From: CAWDMC01 sp963803295
GTDB taxonomy: Bacteria; Acidobacteriota; Terriglobia; UBA7540
Direction of reading: 5' to 3'
Assembly (NCBI GenBank): GCA_963803295.1
Contig: CAWDMC010000028.1
Span: forward strand, 1-64,000
DNA: 64,000 bases
The notes beneath the pieces are model-generated. The model did no database searches. It saw only the letters and a program-made list of their open reading frames with translations, and was not told where the DNA came from. This document shows positions 33,916-43,000 of the stretch, piece after piece (position 1 is the first letter of the stretch; each line of letters begins with the position of its first letter). The position numbers were made by a program, and so were the translations under genes.

Positions 33916-35400
33916 TCAAGCTTTCACCCGCCGCTGGTGGGTGCTGGGTATCCGCATGTCTTCGCGGTACTTCGCTACCGTTCGACGGGTTACATCAATG
34001 CCCTTTTCACGCAGAAGTTGGGTAATCTGCTCATCGGTGAAAGGCTTCGCAGGTTCTTCTTCTTCAATCATCTTCTTCACCAGGCGCTTCAGATTGATGA
34101 GCGAGGTGGACCCGCCCGAAGGTCCCTGGACCGCTTCCGAGAAGAAGTAACGCAGCTCGTAGACACCTTGGGGCGTGTGAGCGTATTTACTCGCCACTGC
34201 GCGGCTGACCGTGGAGGGATGCACGCCAACCTCTTCGGCAACTTCCTTGATCATCATCGGCCGAAGGTAGTCAATCCCCTTATCAAGGAACTCTCGCTGG
34301 CGGCGGATAATCACCTCGCAGACCTTGGTAATCGTCTGCTTCCGCTGTTCAATATTCTTGATGAGCTGGATCGCGGAGATGAACTTCTCCTTGACGTAGT
34401 TCCTGACTTTCTTATCTTCCTCAACCCGGTTGGCATCGGCGCCGGCGGCGGAGCGCTGCTCAAGCAAGCGCCGATAGTGAGGACTGAGCCGCAACTGCGG
34501 CAATCCTTCTTCATTGACGCTAACCTGATACTCATTACCAACCTTCACGATCGCCACATCAGGTTCGATCAAGCGAGGCTGGTTGTTGTTGTATCTCTGG
34601 CCCGGGCGCGGGTCGAGTTTGCGGATCGTGTCTATCGAATGCTCAACCAGTTTCACCGGGCGATTCAGCAGCCGGGCGATCTCGCGGTATTGCTTGTTCT
34701 GAACCTGACGGAGGTAATTGGAGACAATCTCCTGCGCCAGTGTGTTCTCAGGCTCCAGGGTACGAAGCTGAATCAGGAGACACTCACTTACATCTCGCGC
34801 CGCCACACCCAATGGATCAAATTCCTGCACTAATCGGAGGGCTTCCTCAACTTCCTCCAGTTTGTGCCCGCTCGTCTGCGAGATCTCCTCGAGCGTCGCC
34901 GTTAGATAGCCATCCTCGTTCAGATTGCCGATGATGGCGAGCGCCGCATCCCCCACCGACTCAGAACAGGTGGAAAGACGCAACTGCCACTCCAGGTGAT
35001 CTGCGAGCGAGGCGGCTTGGGAGAGGAAGTTCTCAAACGACGGACGTTCAATGTCCTCGGCTGCGGGGGACTTATAGCCGGGATCAAGGTAGTCGTTAAA
35101 GAACGACCCGAAATCGATAGCATCGAAGGGGTCTTCCGAGTTGCCATTCTTGATTTCAGCGTCGGCGGGCTCGGGCGGCTTCTCCGCCTCGACCTTCTGA
35201 GCCACTTCCTCGATGGTCGGAACTGTCTCGGAAACCTCCTCCAGCACCGGATTCGTTACCATCTCCTGATTGATCATCTCGCGTAACTCGAGCTTATTCA
35301 GTGCGAGCACGCTCACCATCTGGACAAGTCCAGGCGTGAGGATCTGCTTCTGCGCAACCCTGAGATTCAGTCCGATACGTGGTTGAGGTCCACCCATCAA
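33916..35400 (-). CDS. rpoN: RNA polymerase sigma-54 factor RpoN
   Basis: 494 residues. Region I begins GLNLRVAQKQILTPGLVQMVSVLALNKLEL and is Gln/Leu-rich. An acidic region II (about residues 60-105) is followed by the core-binding domain, an HTH region (GVHPSTVSRAVASKYAHTPQGVYEL) and the RpoN box RRTVAKYREDMRIPS near the C-terminus, which contacts the -24 element. It directs transcription at -24/-12 promoters with AAA+ activators. Its ATG overlaps the lptB stop (ATGA). Confidence 0.96.
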   Translation of the reverse strand: MMGGPQPRIGLNLRVAQKQILTPGLVQMVSVLALNKLELREMINQEMVTNPVLEEVSETVPTIEEVAQKVEAEKPPEPADAEIKNGNSEDPFDAIDFGSFFNDYLDPGYKSPAAEDIERPSFENFLSQAASLADHLEWQLRLSTCSESVGDAALAIIGNLNEDGYLTATLEEISQTSGHKLEEVEEALRLVQEFDPLGVAARDVSECLLIQLRTLEPENTLAQEIVSNYLRQVQNKQYREIARLLNRPVKLVEHSIDTIRKLDPRPGQRYNNNQPRLIEPDVAIVKVGNEYQVSVNEEGLPQLRLSPHYRRLLEQRSAAGADANRVEEDKKVRNYVKEKFISAIQLIKNIEQRKQTITKVCEVIIRRQREFLDKGIDYLRPMMIKEVAEEVGVHPSTVSRAVASKYAHTPQGVYELRYFFSEAVQGPSGGSTSLINLKRLVKKMIEEEEPAKPFTDEQITQLLREKGIDVTRRTVAKYREDMRIPSTHQRRVKA

Positions 35401-36125
35401 ATTGCCAACCTGAAATTGTCGCCGAGATAGATCTTCTTTACCTCGGCATCATTGCCGAGTTCCTCCGGTGTTCCTGCCCGGAAGATCCGGCCGCTACTAA
35501 TAATATACGCCCGATCAGTGACTTGTAGTGTTTCGCGAACGTTGTGGTCGGTCAGCAGAACGCCAATGCCAGCCGCCCGTAACTGCAGGATAATGTGTTG
35601 GATATCCTGAACCGCCAAAGGGTCGATTCCCGAGAATGGCTCATCGAGCAGGATGAATGATGGCGAAATCACCAGAGACCGGGCCACCTCGACCCTTCGG
35701 CGCTCGCCGCCCGACAAAAGATAGCCGAAGCTGCGGCGAACCTGTTGCAGCCCTAAGTCCTCAACCAGTTCTTCCAGACGTTCGCGACGGCGATTGGCGG
35801 TGAGGGGCAGTGTCTCCAGCACTGCCATGATGTTTTCTTCAACCGTTAACTTGCGGAAAATGGAAGGTTCTTGAGGAAGGTAGCTGATGCCGTTCCTGGC
35901 ACGCAGGTACATGGGTAAGCTGGTGATATCGACGCCATTGAGCAGCACCTGACCCGAATCGGGCCTGGCCAGGCCCACGATCATGTAAAAGGTGGTAGTC
36001 TTGCCGGCGCCGTTCGGACCCAACAACCCAACCACTTCTCCCTGGCCAATTCGAAGGTTTATATCGTCGACGACCTTGCGACCTTTATACGACTTGCTGA
36101 TGTCGACCGTAGAAAGAATCTGCAT
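35397..36125 (-). CDS. lptB: LPS export ABC transporter ATP-binding protein LptB
   Basis: 242 residues. Walker A GPNGAGKTT, Q-loop YLPQEPSIF, signature LSGGERRRVEVAR, Walker B FILLDEPFSGID and H-loop TDHNV are all present. PFSGIDP and the SYLPQEPSIFRKLTVEENI stretch are typical of LptB rather than other ABC ATPases. It powers LptFG extraction of LPS from the inner membrane. It sits between the OstA/LptC-like gene and rpoN, as in many Gram-negatives; LptFG are not in this window. Confidence 0.95.
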   Translation of the reverse strand: MQILSTVDISKSYKGRKVVDDINLRIGQGEVVGLLGPNGAGKTTTFYMIVGLARPDSGQVLLNGVDITSLPMYLRARNGISYLPQEPSIFRKLTVEENIMAVLETLPLTANRRRERLEELVEDLGLQQVRRSFGYLLSGGERRRVEVARSLVISPSFILLDEPFSGIDPLAVQDIQHIILQLRAAGIGVLLTDHNVRETLQVTDRAYIISSGRIFRAGTPEELGNDAEVKKIYLGDNFRLAI

Positions 36126-36131
36126 GCTCGT

Positions 36132-38735
36132 TCACTGCGCGATTCGATGCTTGGAAATGGCCCGGGATTTGTCACCTCCGTCCACCACGAGCCTATCATC
36201 GCGAATAAAGAAAGTCAAACTTCGACCAGTAGTAAAGCCCCTTTCCTCATCATATGCGGTGGGCGGACCCCCGGTCACAATCACCCTTCCTTGTGCCACT
36301 TCATACTGCGCATGATCGCCCGTTACCCGACGCCCGGGCTCGGTCACCAGTACCCTTTGATCAGCAATCACACGATCAACTCCCGAGCCTCCTGTTCTGT
36401 TGTCAGCCGTGAAGTGGACATCGAGCCGCTCGGATCGCATCGACACATCGCCCGTGACCGCCTGGACGTGTCCGCGATAGGCCGCTTTCCGCGCAGCCTC
36501 GAAATAATCGAGGTGGTCGGCACGGATGGTCAATGGCTGAAACCGGCTCGCGCCGGGTTTTGGGGGAGAACTTGCTGTGAAGCTTGAGGCCGCGCCCTTA
36601 GGCGGGGACGGGATCAGGAGTATGGTCAAAACTCCTGATCCCGAGCTGAGCACTCTCCGTTTACCATCGTGGTCAAGGGCGCTCGATTCGATGACATCCT
36701 GACCGCGCCAAGCACGTACGCTGCCCTCGTAATGAGCCAGCTTGGCGCGCTGGTCGGCCACCACACGATCGGCCAGCACGTTGGTGGCGTCGACCACCTG
36801 ATTCGCGCCCGGCTGGGTGCCAAGCATACTGCCATTCTCCGTCAAGGAACCTAGCGATCCCCCTAAATGGGTGGTCCTGACGTGCCCCACGCCTTCGGCA
36901 ATACCGGAATCCAAGTGGAGCTGCATGCGGTCGGCACGGGTTCGCGAATCGACATCCCAGACCTGGGGATTTCCCGTAAGGGTGAGCAGGTTATGAACAG
37001 CCTGGAAGTCGGCTTTCTCAGCTCGCGCCTGCCGCTCTCCGTCGTTAAAATTGAAATTCCCCCACTGTTGGGTGTTCCGGATAGCCTGGCTCTGAGGTTC
37101 AAAGACTGCCCAAAGATGGTCGGAAGTGGTCTCGCGACGGCCAATCCCGGGCGGCGTGCCTTCCGGAGGCAATGAAACAACCTTCACTTTATCCACGCCC
37201 TCAAGCGTTTGGAGCCTGCTGTCGTCATCAAATCGCATTCGGAACTCATGCGCCTCAACCGTCCGCTCCCCCGTCTGCTGCGGATCGGCAGGTGAAATGA
37301 CGACCTTGCCGGAACCTACCGCATCGGCCTGTTCCAAACTTCGGCCTCCAGTCCGGAAGCGGAATCGAAGCACATCGGTAGAAAGGCTATCGGCCGCACC
37401 GGGAGTGCGCAATCGTTGCGCCAGCACTGAGGGGAATTCTGCAGTTTCGGATTGCGCGGGTGACTTGCCAGTGCGGCCTGATTTCATTGTTAAGCGTACA
37501 CCGCCCGCCGCCTGCCCGCTCGCAGGAGCAACCTGCTTCCCGTTTCCTTGAAAATCAAGGATGGCGTGTTGTGCGGCCAGCGTGCTGAGCGTGCGATTCA
37601 CCGGCGACACCTCCGGGGACGCCCCCTGAACGCGTTCGGCCTGAACATCACCTTCTGCTTCCACGCGGCTGAGTTGGCCAGCCTCTGCGAACTTCGCCGT
37701 TACCCGTTCCGCCCTGGCGTTCGCGGAGTTCCCGGCACCCGTTGCCTCGGCAAACGAGCCTTTTACCGCACCTGTAAGTCTCACCTCCGAGGGACGGTTC
37801 TGAGCCGTCAGCAAGACGGTTCCACTCTCGGCGGTCACATGCCCGCCGGCCTGAAACACGCTGAGGGGTCCCCACAGTGTGACCCTCGAGGCCGACTTCT
37901 CATAACGCAGCCGTTCCGCCGTTACCAGGCTCGCACCCGAAGGCAGGGCGCCGGGATTCCGCGGAATCGACACGTCCGATGCCGTTCTCGCGTCAGGCTG
38001 TGAGCTGCTCCCGGGCGTCATCTCAAGGCGGACGTCACGCTCAAGCTCGATCCACTGTTCGCGGGTGTCATAAGTCATTCCCCGCGCCGATCCCGAATAG
38101 GGGCCAACCCTGAATTGAGCGGTCCCGTTGCCCCTCAAGACGCCGTCCTTTTGCGCGTAACTCACGTTCGACGTCTCGAGGTAAACGGGCCCATTTTTCC
38201 CCATCCTATTCGGCTGGCCTTGGAGCGGCGCATTCAACTCGATGTCAACCTTGCCCGCACAACTGAAGTTCTCCGACAGGGGATCGTACTGCGCCTGTTG
38301 CGCCCGTAGCAGATCATGTTGGTCGCCGGCGCGCCCGAAGATCTCGATGGTCACGTCCTCCAGCTCCATGGTCCCGCTCTTTCCCGCCGCCACCGTGCGC
38401 GCAGCGTGAACGGTGAACACGGCGTGATGGCCTTCCGATCGGGTGAAGGTATAGCCTGACACCCGTTGTTTGATTCCGGTAGGCAGAGCTTGTGACAGGA
38501 TCGCCTGTTCCCTCCGGCGGTATCGGAGGAGATAAGCCCCCAGGATCGCGATCAGGGTCAGGCCGAGGGCGACCGCCAGCAAGCGTCCGCCCCATCGCCG
38601 ACGCCGAACCGCCATGGCCGTCCGGCGTTCCTGGCCAAACGGTCGAGCTGCCAGGAGGTGCTGCCCCAAGGCCTTCAACCTGGGTGCCTTTCTCTCAGTA
38701 ACTTCCAGATCATCGCTTTTTGGAACTTCCGCCAT
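36132..38735 (-). CDS. Large LptC/LptA (OstA-like) periplasmic LPS-transport protein
   Basis: 867 residues. A basic N-terminus is followed by a single TM helix (WGGRLLAVALGLTLIAILGAYLL, about residues 48-70), then an LptC-like domain (VSGYTFTRSEGHHAVFTVHAART, EIFGRAGDQHDLLRAQQAQYD) and several OstA/LptA-like beta-jelly-roll segments in the later half (TIRADHLDYFEAARKAAYRGHVQAVTGDVSMRSERLDVHFT). Usual LptC is ~190 residues and LptA ~180, so this looks like a fusion or expanded bridge. An alternative start at 38615 (MAVRRRRW) is possible. It precedes lptB by 6 nt, so it is in the LPS export operon. Confidence 0.8.
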   Translation of the reverse strand: MAEVPKSDDLEVTERKAPRLKALGQHLLAARPFGQERRTAMAVRRRRWGGRLLAVALGLTLIAILGAYLLRYRRREQAILSQALPTGIKQRVSGYTFTRSEGHHAVFTVHAARTVAAGKSGTMELEDVTIEIFGRAGDQHDLLRAQQAQYDPLSENFSCAGKVDIELNAPLQGQPNRMGKNGPVYLETSNVSYAQKDGVLRGNGTAQFRVGPYSGSARGMTYDTREQWIELERDVRLEMTPGSSSQPDARTASDVSIPRNPGALPSGASLVTAERLRYEKSASRVTLWGPLSVFQAGGHVTAESGTVLLTAQNRPSEVRLTGAVKGSFAEATGAGNSANARAERVTAKFAEAGQLSRVEAEGDVQAERVQGASPEVSPVNRTLSTLAAQHAILDFQGNGKQVAPASGQAAGGVRLTMKSGRTGKSPAQSETAEFPSVLAQRLRTPGAADSLSTDVLRFRFRTGGRSLEQADAVGSGKVVISPADPQQTGERTVEAHEFRMRFDDDSRLQTLEGVDKVKVVSLPPEGTPPGIGRRETTSDHLWAVFEPQSQAIRNTQQWGNFNFNDGERQARAEKADFQAVHNLLTLTGNPQVWDVDSRTRADRMQLHLDSGIAEGVGHVRTTHLGGSLGSLTENGSMLGTQPGANQVVDATNVLADRVVADQRAKLAHYEGSVRAWRGQDVIESSALDHDGKRRVLSSGSGVLTILLIPSPPKGAASSFTASSPPKPGASRFQPLTIRADHLDYFEAARKAAYRGHVQAVTGDVSMRSERLDVHFTADNRTGGSGVDRVIADQRVLVTEPGRRVTGDHAQYEVAQGRVIVTGGPPTAYDEERGFTTGRSLTFFIRDDRLVVDGGDKSRAISKHRIAQ

Positions 38736-38781
38736 GTCTCGCCACAGCCGTCCAGCCGCTCGTGAGATTAAGAGGTGATCC

Positions 38782-39915
38782 TCAATCGGCTGAGAGGGGC
38801 CGCATATCTCGCAGCCGCAACTCCAGGCCGATCAAACCGTCAAAGGTGTTTTCTTCCAGGGTGAATGCCACGTCGATCTCCTGCCTGTCCGTGACCCCAC
38901 CCCACTCCGCCGCCTTGCCCCAGGCAATCGCGGTGAACGATCGTCCGCCCTGTGCCACCCTGATCTTAAGATGCTTATCCTTGATGACGCGCCCCGGGCC
39001 GGTTAACTGGACTGCCCTCGCTGCAAACACCGGTGTCGGGTTGCCGCAGCCGTGAGGCTCCAACCGGCCGAGGGCCTGGTAAAGGTTCCAGTCAACTTCA
39101 CTCAAATCTACTTCGGCATCGACGCGGGTTGCGGGCTCGAGGTCCTCGGGCTTCAGCACGCGCCGGGCATAACTTTCTAGCGCATCCTCCAAGGCCGGGA
39201 GCTTCTCCGCCTCCACGGCAAATCCTGCCGCCTGGGCGTGTCCGCCAAAGCGGGCAAACAAGTGACCGGTCGATTCCAGCGCTTCCAAAAGATGGAAGCC
39301 GGAAATCGAACGCCCCGACCCGTAACCCACTTTCTTCCCGCTGTCACCTGGCGCCGTTTCAATGGTCATCACCAAAGTCGGCCGATGGTAGCGTTCCGCC
39401 ACACGTTGGGCCACGATCCCTACCACGCCGCGATGCCAACCCTCTTTGGCAAAGATCAGGAAATGCCGGTCACCCAAGTATGGGCGGGAACCAGCGGTCA
39501 TGGGGGCACAGGGGTTGGGCCCAGGAGGCGAGATTCCTTCCTGGTCCCCGGCCCTCGATCCTTGCCCCCCTAGCATCTCCTCAATGTCCGCGATTGTCTG
39601 TTCTTCGACGAGCTGGCGCTCGCGATTGAGCGAATCGAGCCGTTCCGCGATCTCACGCACACGGCCGGCACCCGCGGCGGTGAACAGATCGATCACGTCA
39701 CGGGCGCTCGCGAGACGGCCCGCGGCGTTGATCCGGGGCGCAAGGCGAAACCCCACATCGCCCGCCCTCACGGCACAACCCTTCAACCCTGATACCTCGA
39801 GGCAGAGCTCCCAAACCCGCATGCACCGGATCGCGCAGACCGGCCAGACCGAAGTGAGCGATGATGCGGTTCTCACCGACCAGAGGAACCACGTCGGCAA
39901 TCGTGCCCATGGCAA
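38782..39915 (-). CDS. recJ: RecJ exonuclease, C-terminal part (frameshifted gene)
   Basis: From about 39801 down, this frame carries the rest of RecJ: LEVSGLKGCAVRAGDVGFRLAPRINAAGRL (motif GFRLAPRINAAGR), the DHHA1 part (FARFGGHAQAAGFAVEAEKL) and the C-terminal OB part (HGCGNPTPVFAARAV). The N-terminal ~38 residues of the frame (39915-39802) are read out of register and are not protein of the gene. Joined to the 39698-40585 frame by removing one G at 39801/39802, it gives a normal ~600-residue RecJ. Confidence 0.85.
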   Translation of the reverse strand: MPWARLPTWFLWSVRTASSLTSVWPVCAIRCMRVWELCLEVSGLKGCAVRAGDVGFRLAPRINAAGRLASARDVIDLFTAAGAGRVREIAERLDSLNRERQLVEEQTIADIEEMLGGQGSRAGDQEGISPPGPNPCAPMTAGSRPYLGDRHFLIFAKEGWHRGVVGIVAQRVAERYHRPTLVMTIETAPGDSGKKVGYGSGRSISGFHLLEALESTGHLFARFGGHAQAAGFAVEAEKLPALEDALESYARRVLKPEDLEPATRVDAEVDLSEVDWNLYQALGRLEPHGCGNPTPVFAARAVQLTGPGRVIKDKHLKIRVAQGGRSFTAIAWGKAAEWGGVTDRQEIDVAFTLEENTFDGLIGLELRLRDMRPLSAD

Positions 39916-40585
39916 CGATCTTCAGGTAGGAATGCGTTTGGCGTTCGCTAAGGCGCGCTCCGTAGAGCGCCTGCACCAGTTTGAAGGCCACCCCCACCCC
40001 ACTCAGGTTCTTATCGGGATATCCACAATCGGCGCGGTGCGGATTCAGAATGGCGCAAGCCGGTGGTAGCTCCTCTCCGGGCAAGTGGTGATCGGTGACG
40101 ACGCAATCGAGGCCAAGTTCGCGAGCACGCCCGAGCACGGCTGACTCGCGGATGCCGGTATCGACGCTAAGCACAAGCTTGTAGCCTTCCGTGGCGGCTC
40201 GCTCGATGACATAATCGCGCATGCCGTAGCCGTCTGCCGTGCGGTGAGGGATGAAGGTTTCGACCTCGGCGCCTAACCCTTCGAGCGCCGTGTGAAGCAC
40301 CACCACGGCCATCGTGCCGTCCACATCGTAGTCGCCGTAAATCAGAATTTTCTCCCGCCGGTCAATGGCCCGCTGGATTCGCTCGACCGCAATGCGCATG
40401 CCGGCCATCAGGAAGGGATCGTGCAGCCCACTGAGGCAAGGATTAAGAAAAGCCTGAGCCCGAGCCGGGTCCGCAAAGCCGCGCAGCACCAGTAACCGTG
40501 CCACTAGCGGCGGCAGGCTGAACTCGCGAGCTAAGCGGGTGACAGCAGTCGAGTCGACGGAGGGAGAGATCCAACGCATGGCCAA
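39698..40585 (-). CDS. recJ: RecJ exonuclease, N-terminal part with DHH motifs (frameshifted gene)
   Basis: The DHH phosphoesterase motifs are here: ILIYGDYDVDGTMA (I), LSVDTG (II), VVTDHHLPGEELP (III, DHH) and VAMGTIADVVPL (IV), with Mn2+-binding Asp and His. RecJ is the 5'-3' single-strand exonuclease of RecF-pathway and base-excision repair. The frame follows homology to about HAGLGAL (39803) and then turns to nonsense, so the true C-terminus is the 38782-39915 frame. An extra C on the coding strand within GCTCTGCCTCGAG is the simplest cause. Confidence 0.88.
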   Translation of the reverse strand: MAMRWISPSVDSTAVTRLAREFSLPPLVARLLVLRGFADPARAQAFLNPCLSGLHDPFLMAGMRIAVERIQRAIDRREKILIYGDYDVDGTMAVVVLHTALEGLGAEVETFIPHRTADGYGMRDYVIERAATEGYKLVLSVDTGIRESAVLGRARELGLDCVVTDHHLPGEELPPACAILNPHRADCGYPDKNLSGVGVAFKLVQALYGARLSERQTHSYLKIVAMGTIADVVPLVGENRIIAHFGLAGLRDPVHAGLGALPRGIRVEGLCREGGRCGVSPCAPDQRRGPSRERP

Positions 40586-40687
40586 CTAAATATCGTGACA
40601 GAGGATAGGAGGGGTTGCAAGTGGAGCCGTGTCGGCGTGCACCCGAGGGGTTGCTTATGTATATGATGCGCGAAGTAAATGAGGGCT

Positions 40688-41599
40688 CTATTGATGGACC
40701 ACGTGGACAAGACCACTGAAGGAAGTCAGATCCACCGTGGCCTTGTTAGCCCTGGTCGAGAGGAAGCCCTCCCCGATTCGAGGTGAGGATTCGCACCCCT
40801 TTGACGAACCCAGTTCCCTCCTGACTTTCCCGCGTGTAGTTTTGGCGTTCAGGACGAAGGAACAGGCAGGCGAGGTGGTCAGCACCTCGACGTCACCGCT
40901 GAAATTGCGCAGCTTGTATTCGCCTCCAGGGAGGAACCCGCCCTGGTAAAAAATCCTGCCGGAGTAGGTCTGGGCTTCCAGGCTGTCGCTCGAAGGGTCG
41001 ATGAAGCGTAGCGCTCCACATACCGAATTCGCCTCGACCCGGCCTGAGGCGCGCACTACCTCAATATCGCCGCCGATACTCCGCACCGAGAGGTGCCCCG
41101 ACGCGCCGACCACCGAGATGTTTCCGCCCACCGCGTACACGGAAATCGAGCCGCGGATGCTGTCAATGCGGACGCTGCCTTCCGGGTTGCGGATCTCCAG
41201 CGTCGCGCTGCTTGGAATATCGAGGGTGTAATCAGCGCTTTTCTGGGCTCCACTGCTCTGCGCATCGAGAATGTGGGTGGTCAGGCTGAGGGCGCCTGCT
41301 GGGCCCTGTCCCTCCGGCGGAGCTTCGGCAAACTGCACGTCGACACTCGGCGAACCGGTGATTGAAGTGAGATGAACCTGCGGTTTGTCCCACCCCTTCA
41401 CCGCAACATGGCCAATGAGATTTAGGACCGTAACATGCGGGTTGGCGGTGGTATCGAAGGTTTTCTCGATCCGCACCGGACCTGCCCCGAGCACTGTAAC
41501 GGGCAGGAGCAGTACCCCGAGCAGCCCACACCACGCGTCAAACTTCCTCAATTTCCACGTCTCTGCAACAGTCGTGCGCACAGCAGTTTTCCCTTCCAC
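40688..41599 (-). CDS. Secreted DUF4097-type beta-helix/adhesin-like protein
   Basis: About 303 residues with a hydrophobic signal segment (residues ~25-38). Then come repeated short strands: VRIEKTFDTTANPHVTVLNLIGHVAVKGW, GNISVVGASGHLSVRSIGGDIEVVRASGRVEANSVCGALRF, FSGDVEVLTTS, VDLTSFSGLVHV. This is the DUF4097/DUF4098 repeat pattern of right-handed beta structures. The start is a GTG at 41599. It is the last gene of the sigma/anti-sigma unit, so it may be its target or an extracytoplasmic partner. Confidence 0.75.
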   Translation of the reverse strand: MEGKTAVRTTVAETWKLRKFDAWCGLLGVLLLPVTVLGAGPVRIEKTFDTTANPHVTVLNLIGHVAVKGWDKPQVHLTSITGSPSVDVQFAEAPPEGQGPAGALSLTTHILDAQSSGAQKSADYTLDIPSSATLEIRNPEGSVRIDSIRGSISVYAVGGNISVVGASGHLSVRSIGGDIEVVRASGRVEANSVCGALRFIDPSSDSLEAQTYSGRIFYQGGFLPGGEYKLRNFSGDVEVLTTSPACSFVLNAKTTRGKVRRELGSSKGCESSPRIGEGFLSTRANKATVDLTSFSGLVHVVHQ

Positions 41600-41608
41600 C
41601 GGAGTGTG

Positions 41609-42298
41609 TCAGCGCCCATTGTATTCGAGCGCCGAGGCCAGCACGTCGGCCTTCTGCTCGTAGGCGGTCAATAGGTATTCCCGCGCCAAATCGTTTTCCG
41701 GCTGCGCGTCGAGCGATGATTGCGCCTGCTCGATGGAGGCATCGAGCGACTCGAGACCTTTCTCATAGCTTTGCTTCACGGCCGGTTCGAAACTCGCAGC
41801 GCGCTCGCGGTAAGCTTGCTCCAGTTGAACCACAGCCTGTTGTAACTCTTGTTGGCCCGCAATTGTGGGAGTGTAACGCGGAGGTATGTTTGTGCGGCCC
41901 AACGGATAAACGAGAAAAAGTGCCGCGGTCAACAGCACGACCGCCAAGCCTACCAAGGGAAAGGGGCTTGGCGCGTGTGACCACGGGGAGGAGAAGCGTT
42001 CCCACCAGCCACGCCGATCTCGAAAATAGCCCTCAGATTCAAGGGTAGCGCGAATATTGGCCCACACCCGAGGCGACGGCCCTGGGGCGCCAACCTCCGC
42101 TCCGGAGGAGCGGCTCTCGGTGGTAACCAACTCAAGATCCGCCAGAATTACTGCACAGTACTCGCATTCGCGACTGTGGCGCACTACCTCGGGCCGAATT
42201 TCGCCCTCGAGATAATCTGCTAATCCGGCCTCGAAAACTAAACAACCCGCATGCTCGGGCTCCTCCGCCCGCTGGGTCGCCTCATATGGCTGTGGCAT
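41609..42298 (-). CDS. Anti-sigma factor with zinc-finger-like N-terminus
   Basis: 229 residues; AGGGG lies 7 nt before the ATG. A cytosolic N-terminal domain with H-x3-C-x2-C (HSRECEYC, residues ~41-48) of the zf-HC2/ZAS type is followed by a single TM helix (FPLVGLAVVLLTAALFLVYPL, about 112-133). A periplasmic coiled-coil-like domain (QQELQQAVVQLEQAYRERAASFEPAVKQSYEKGLESLDASIEQAQ) completes it. It would hold the upstream ECF sigma factor at the membrane until an envelope signal is received. Confidence 0.85.
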   Translation of the reverse strand: MPQPYEATQRAEEPEHAGCLVFEAGLADYLEGEIRPEVVRHSRECEYCAVILADLELVTTESRSSGAEVGAPGPSPRVWANIRATLESEGYFRDRRGWWERFSSPWSHAPSPFPLVGLAVVLLTAALFLVYPLGRTNIPPRYTPTIAGQQELQQAVVQLEQAYRERAASFEPAVKQSYEKGLESLDASIEQAQSSLDAQPENDLAREYLLTAYEQKADVLASALEYNGR

Positions 42299-42355
42299 AA
42301 CAAACCCCTACTCGCCTCTGCGACCCCTCACCCAACCTGCATGGCCTTATCAGGC

Positions 42356-43000
42356 CTAGTCAGACGTGCCAGTGTTTTCAACTAAACCCTTACCCAGTGA
42401 GTACTCCGCCGGAACTTCTACTCGATGATCGCGCAGCCACTCACGCAATTTCAAACGAGCCTTGTGAAGCTGCGATTTGGAATTGCCAATCGAATAGTTC
42501 ATGATGTCGGCGATCTCATTATGTTCATAACCTTCCACATCATGCAAGATGAACACTGCACGATAGCCAGGTGGAAGTTCTGCAATCGCCCGGTCGAGCG
42601 TGATGCGGTCGATTGACCCCATCAGCCGCCTATCATTATCGCCGTATTCGCGCTTGATGGGTTCCTCTTGTGAGTTGTCAACATCTTCAAGTGATACCTC
42701 TTGTAATCCCCTTTTGCGCAAATGCATCAACACGACGTTCACTACCAGGCGATGCAGCCACGTCGAGAAAGCGGATTCACCGCGAAACGTGCCGATCTTG
42801 CGGAAGAGCTGAAGAAAGGCCTCTTGCGAAAGATCTTCAGCTTCCGAAGGATCTCCGACCATGCGCAGACAGAGGGAATAGACGCGGCGCTTGTGCGCGT
42901 CGAAGAGAGCGGCAAACGCGGCTTCGTCCCCCCTTTGGGCACGCTCGATGAGTTGAAGATCGGAAGCGGCCTTTGAAGAGCCGGTCTTCTGTGGGCTCAA
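42356..43000 (-). CDS. ECF-family (RpoE-like) sigma factor
   Basis: 214 residues; the start is a TTG at 43000. Sigma-70 region 2 (FAALFDAHKRRVYSLCLRMVGDPSEAEDLSQEAFLQLFRKIGTFRGESAFSTWLHRLVVN) and region 4 (LPPGYRAVFILHDVEGYEHNEIADIMNYSIGNSKSQLHKARLKLREWL) are both complete, with no region 3, as for ECF factors. The following gene (57 nt downstream) is its membrane anti-sigma. It probably controls an envelope-stress regulon, possibly including its own operon. Confidence 0.93.
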   Translation of the reverse strand: MSPQKTGSSKAASDLQLIERAQRGDEAAFAALFDAHKRRVYSLCLRMVGDPSEAEDLSQEAFLQLFRKIGTFRGESAFSTWLHRLVVNVVLMHLRKRGLQEVSLEDVDNSQEEPIKREYGDNDRRLMGSIDRITLDRAIAELPPGYRAVFILHDVEGYEHNEIADIMNYSIGNSKSQLHKARLKLREWLRDHRVEVPAEYSLGKGLVENTGTSD

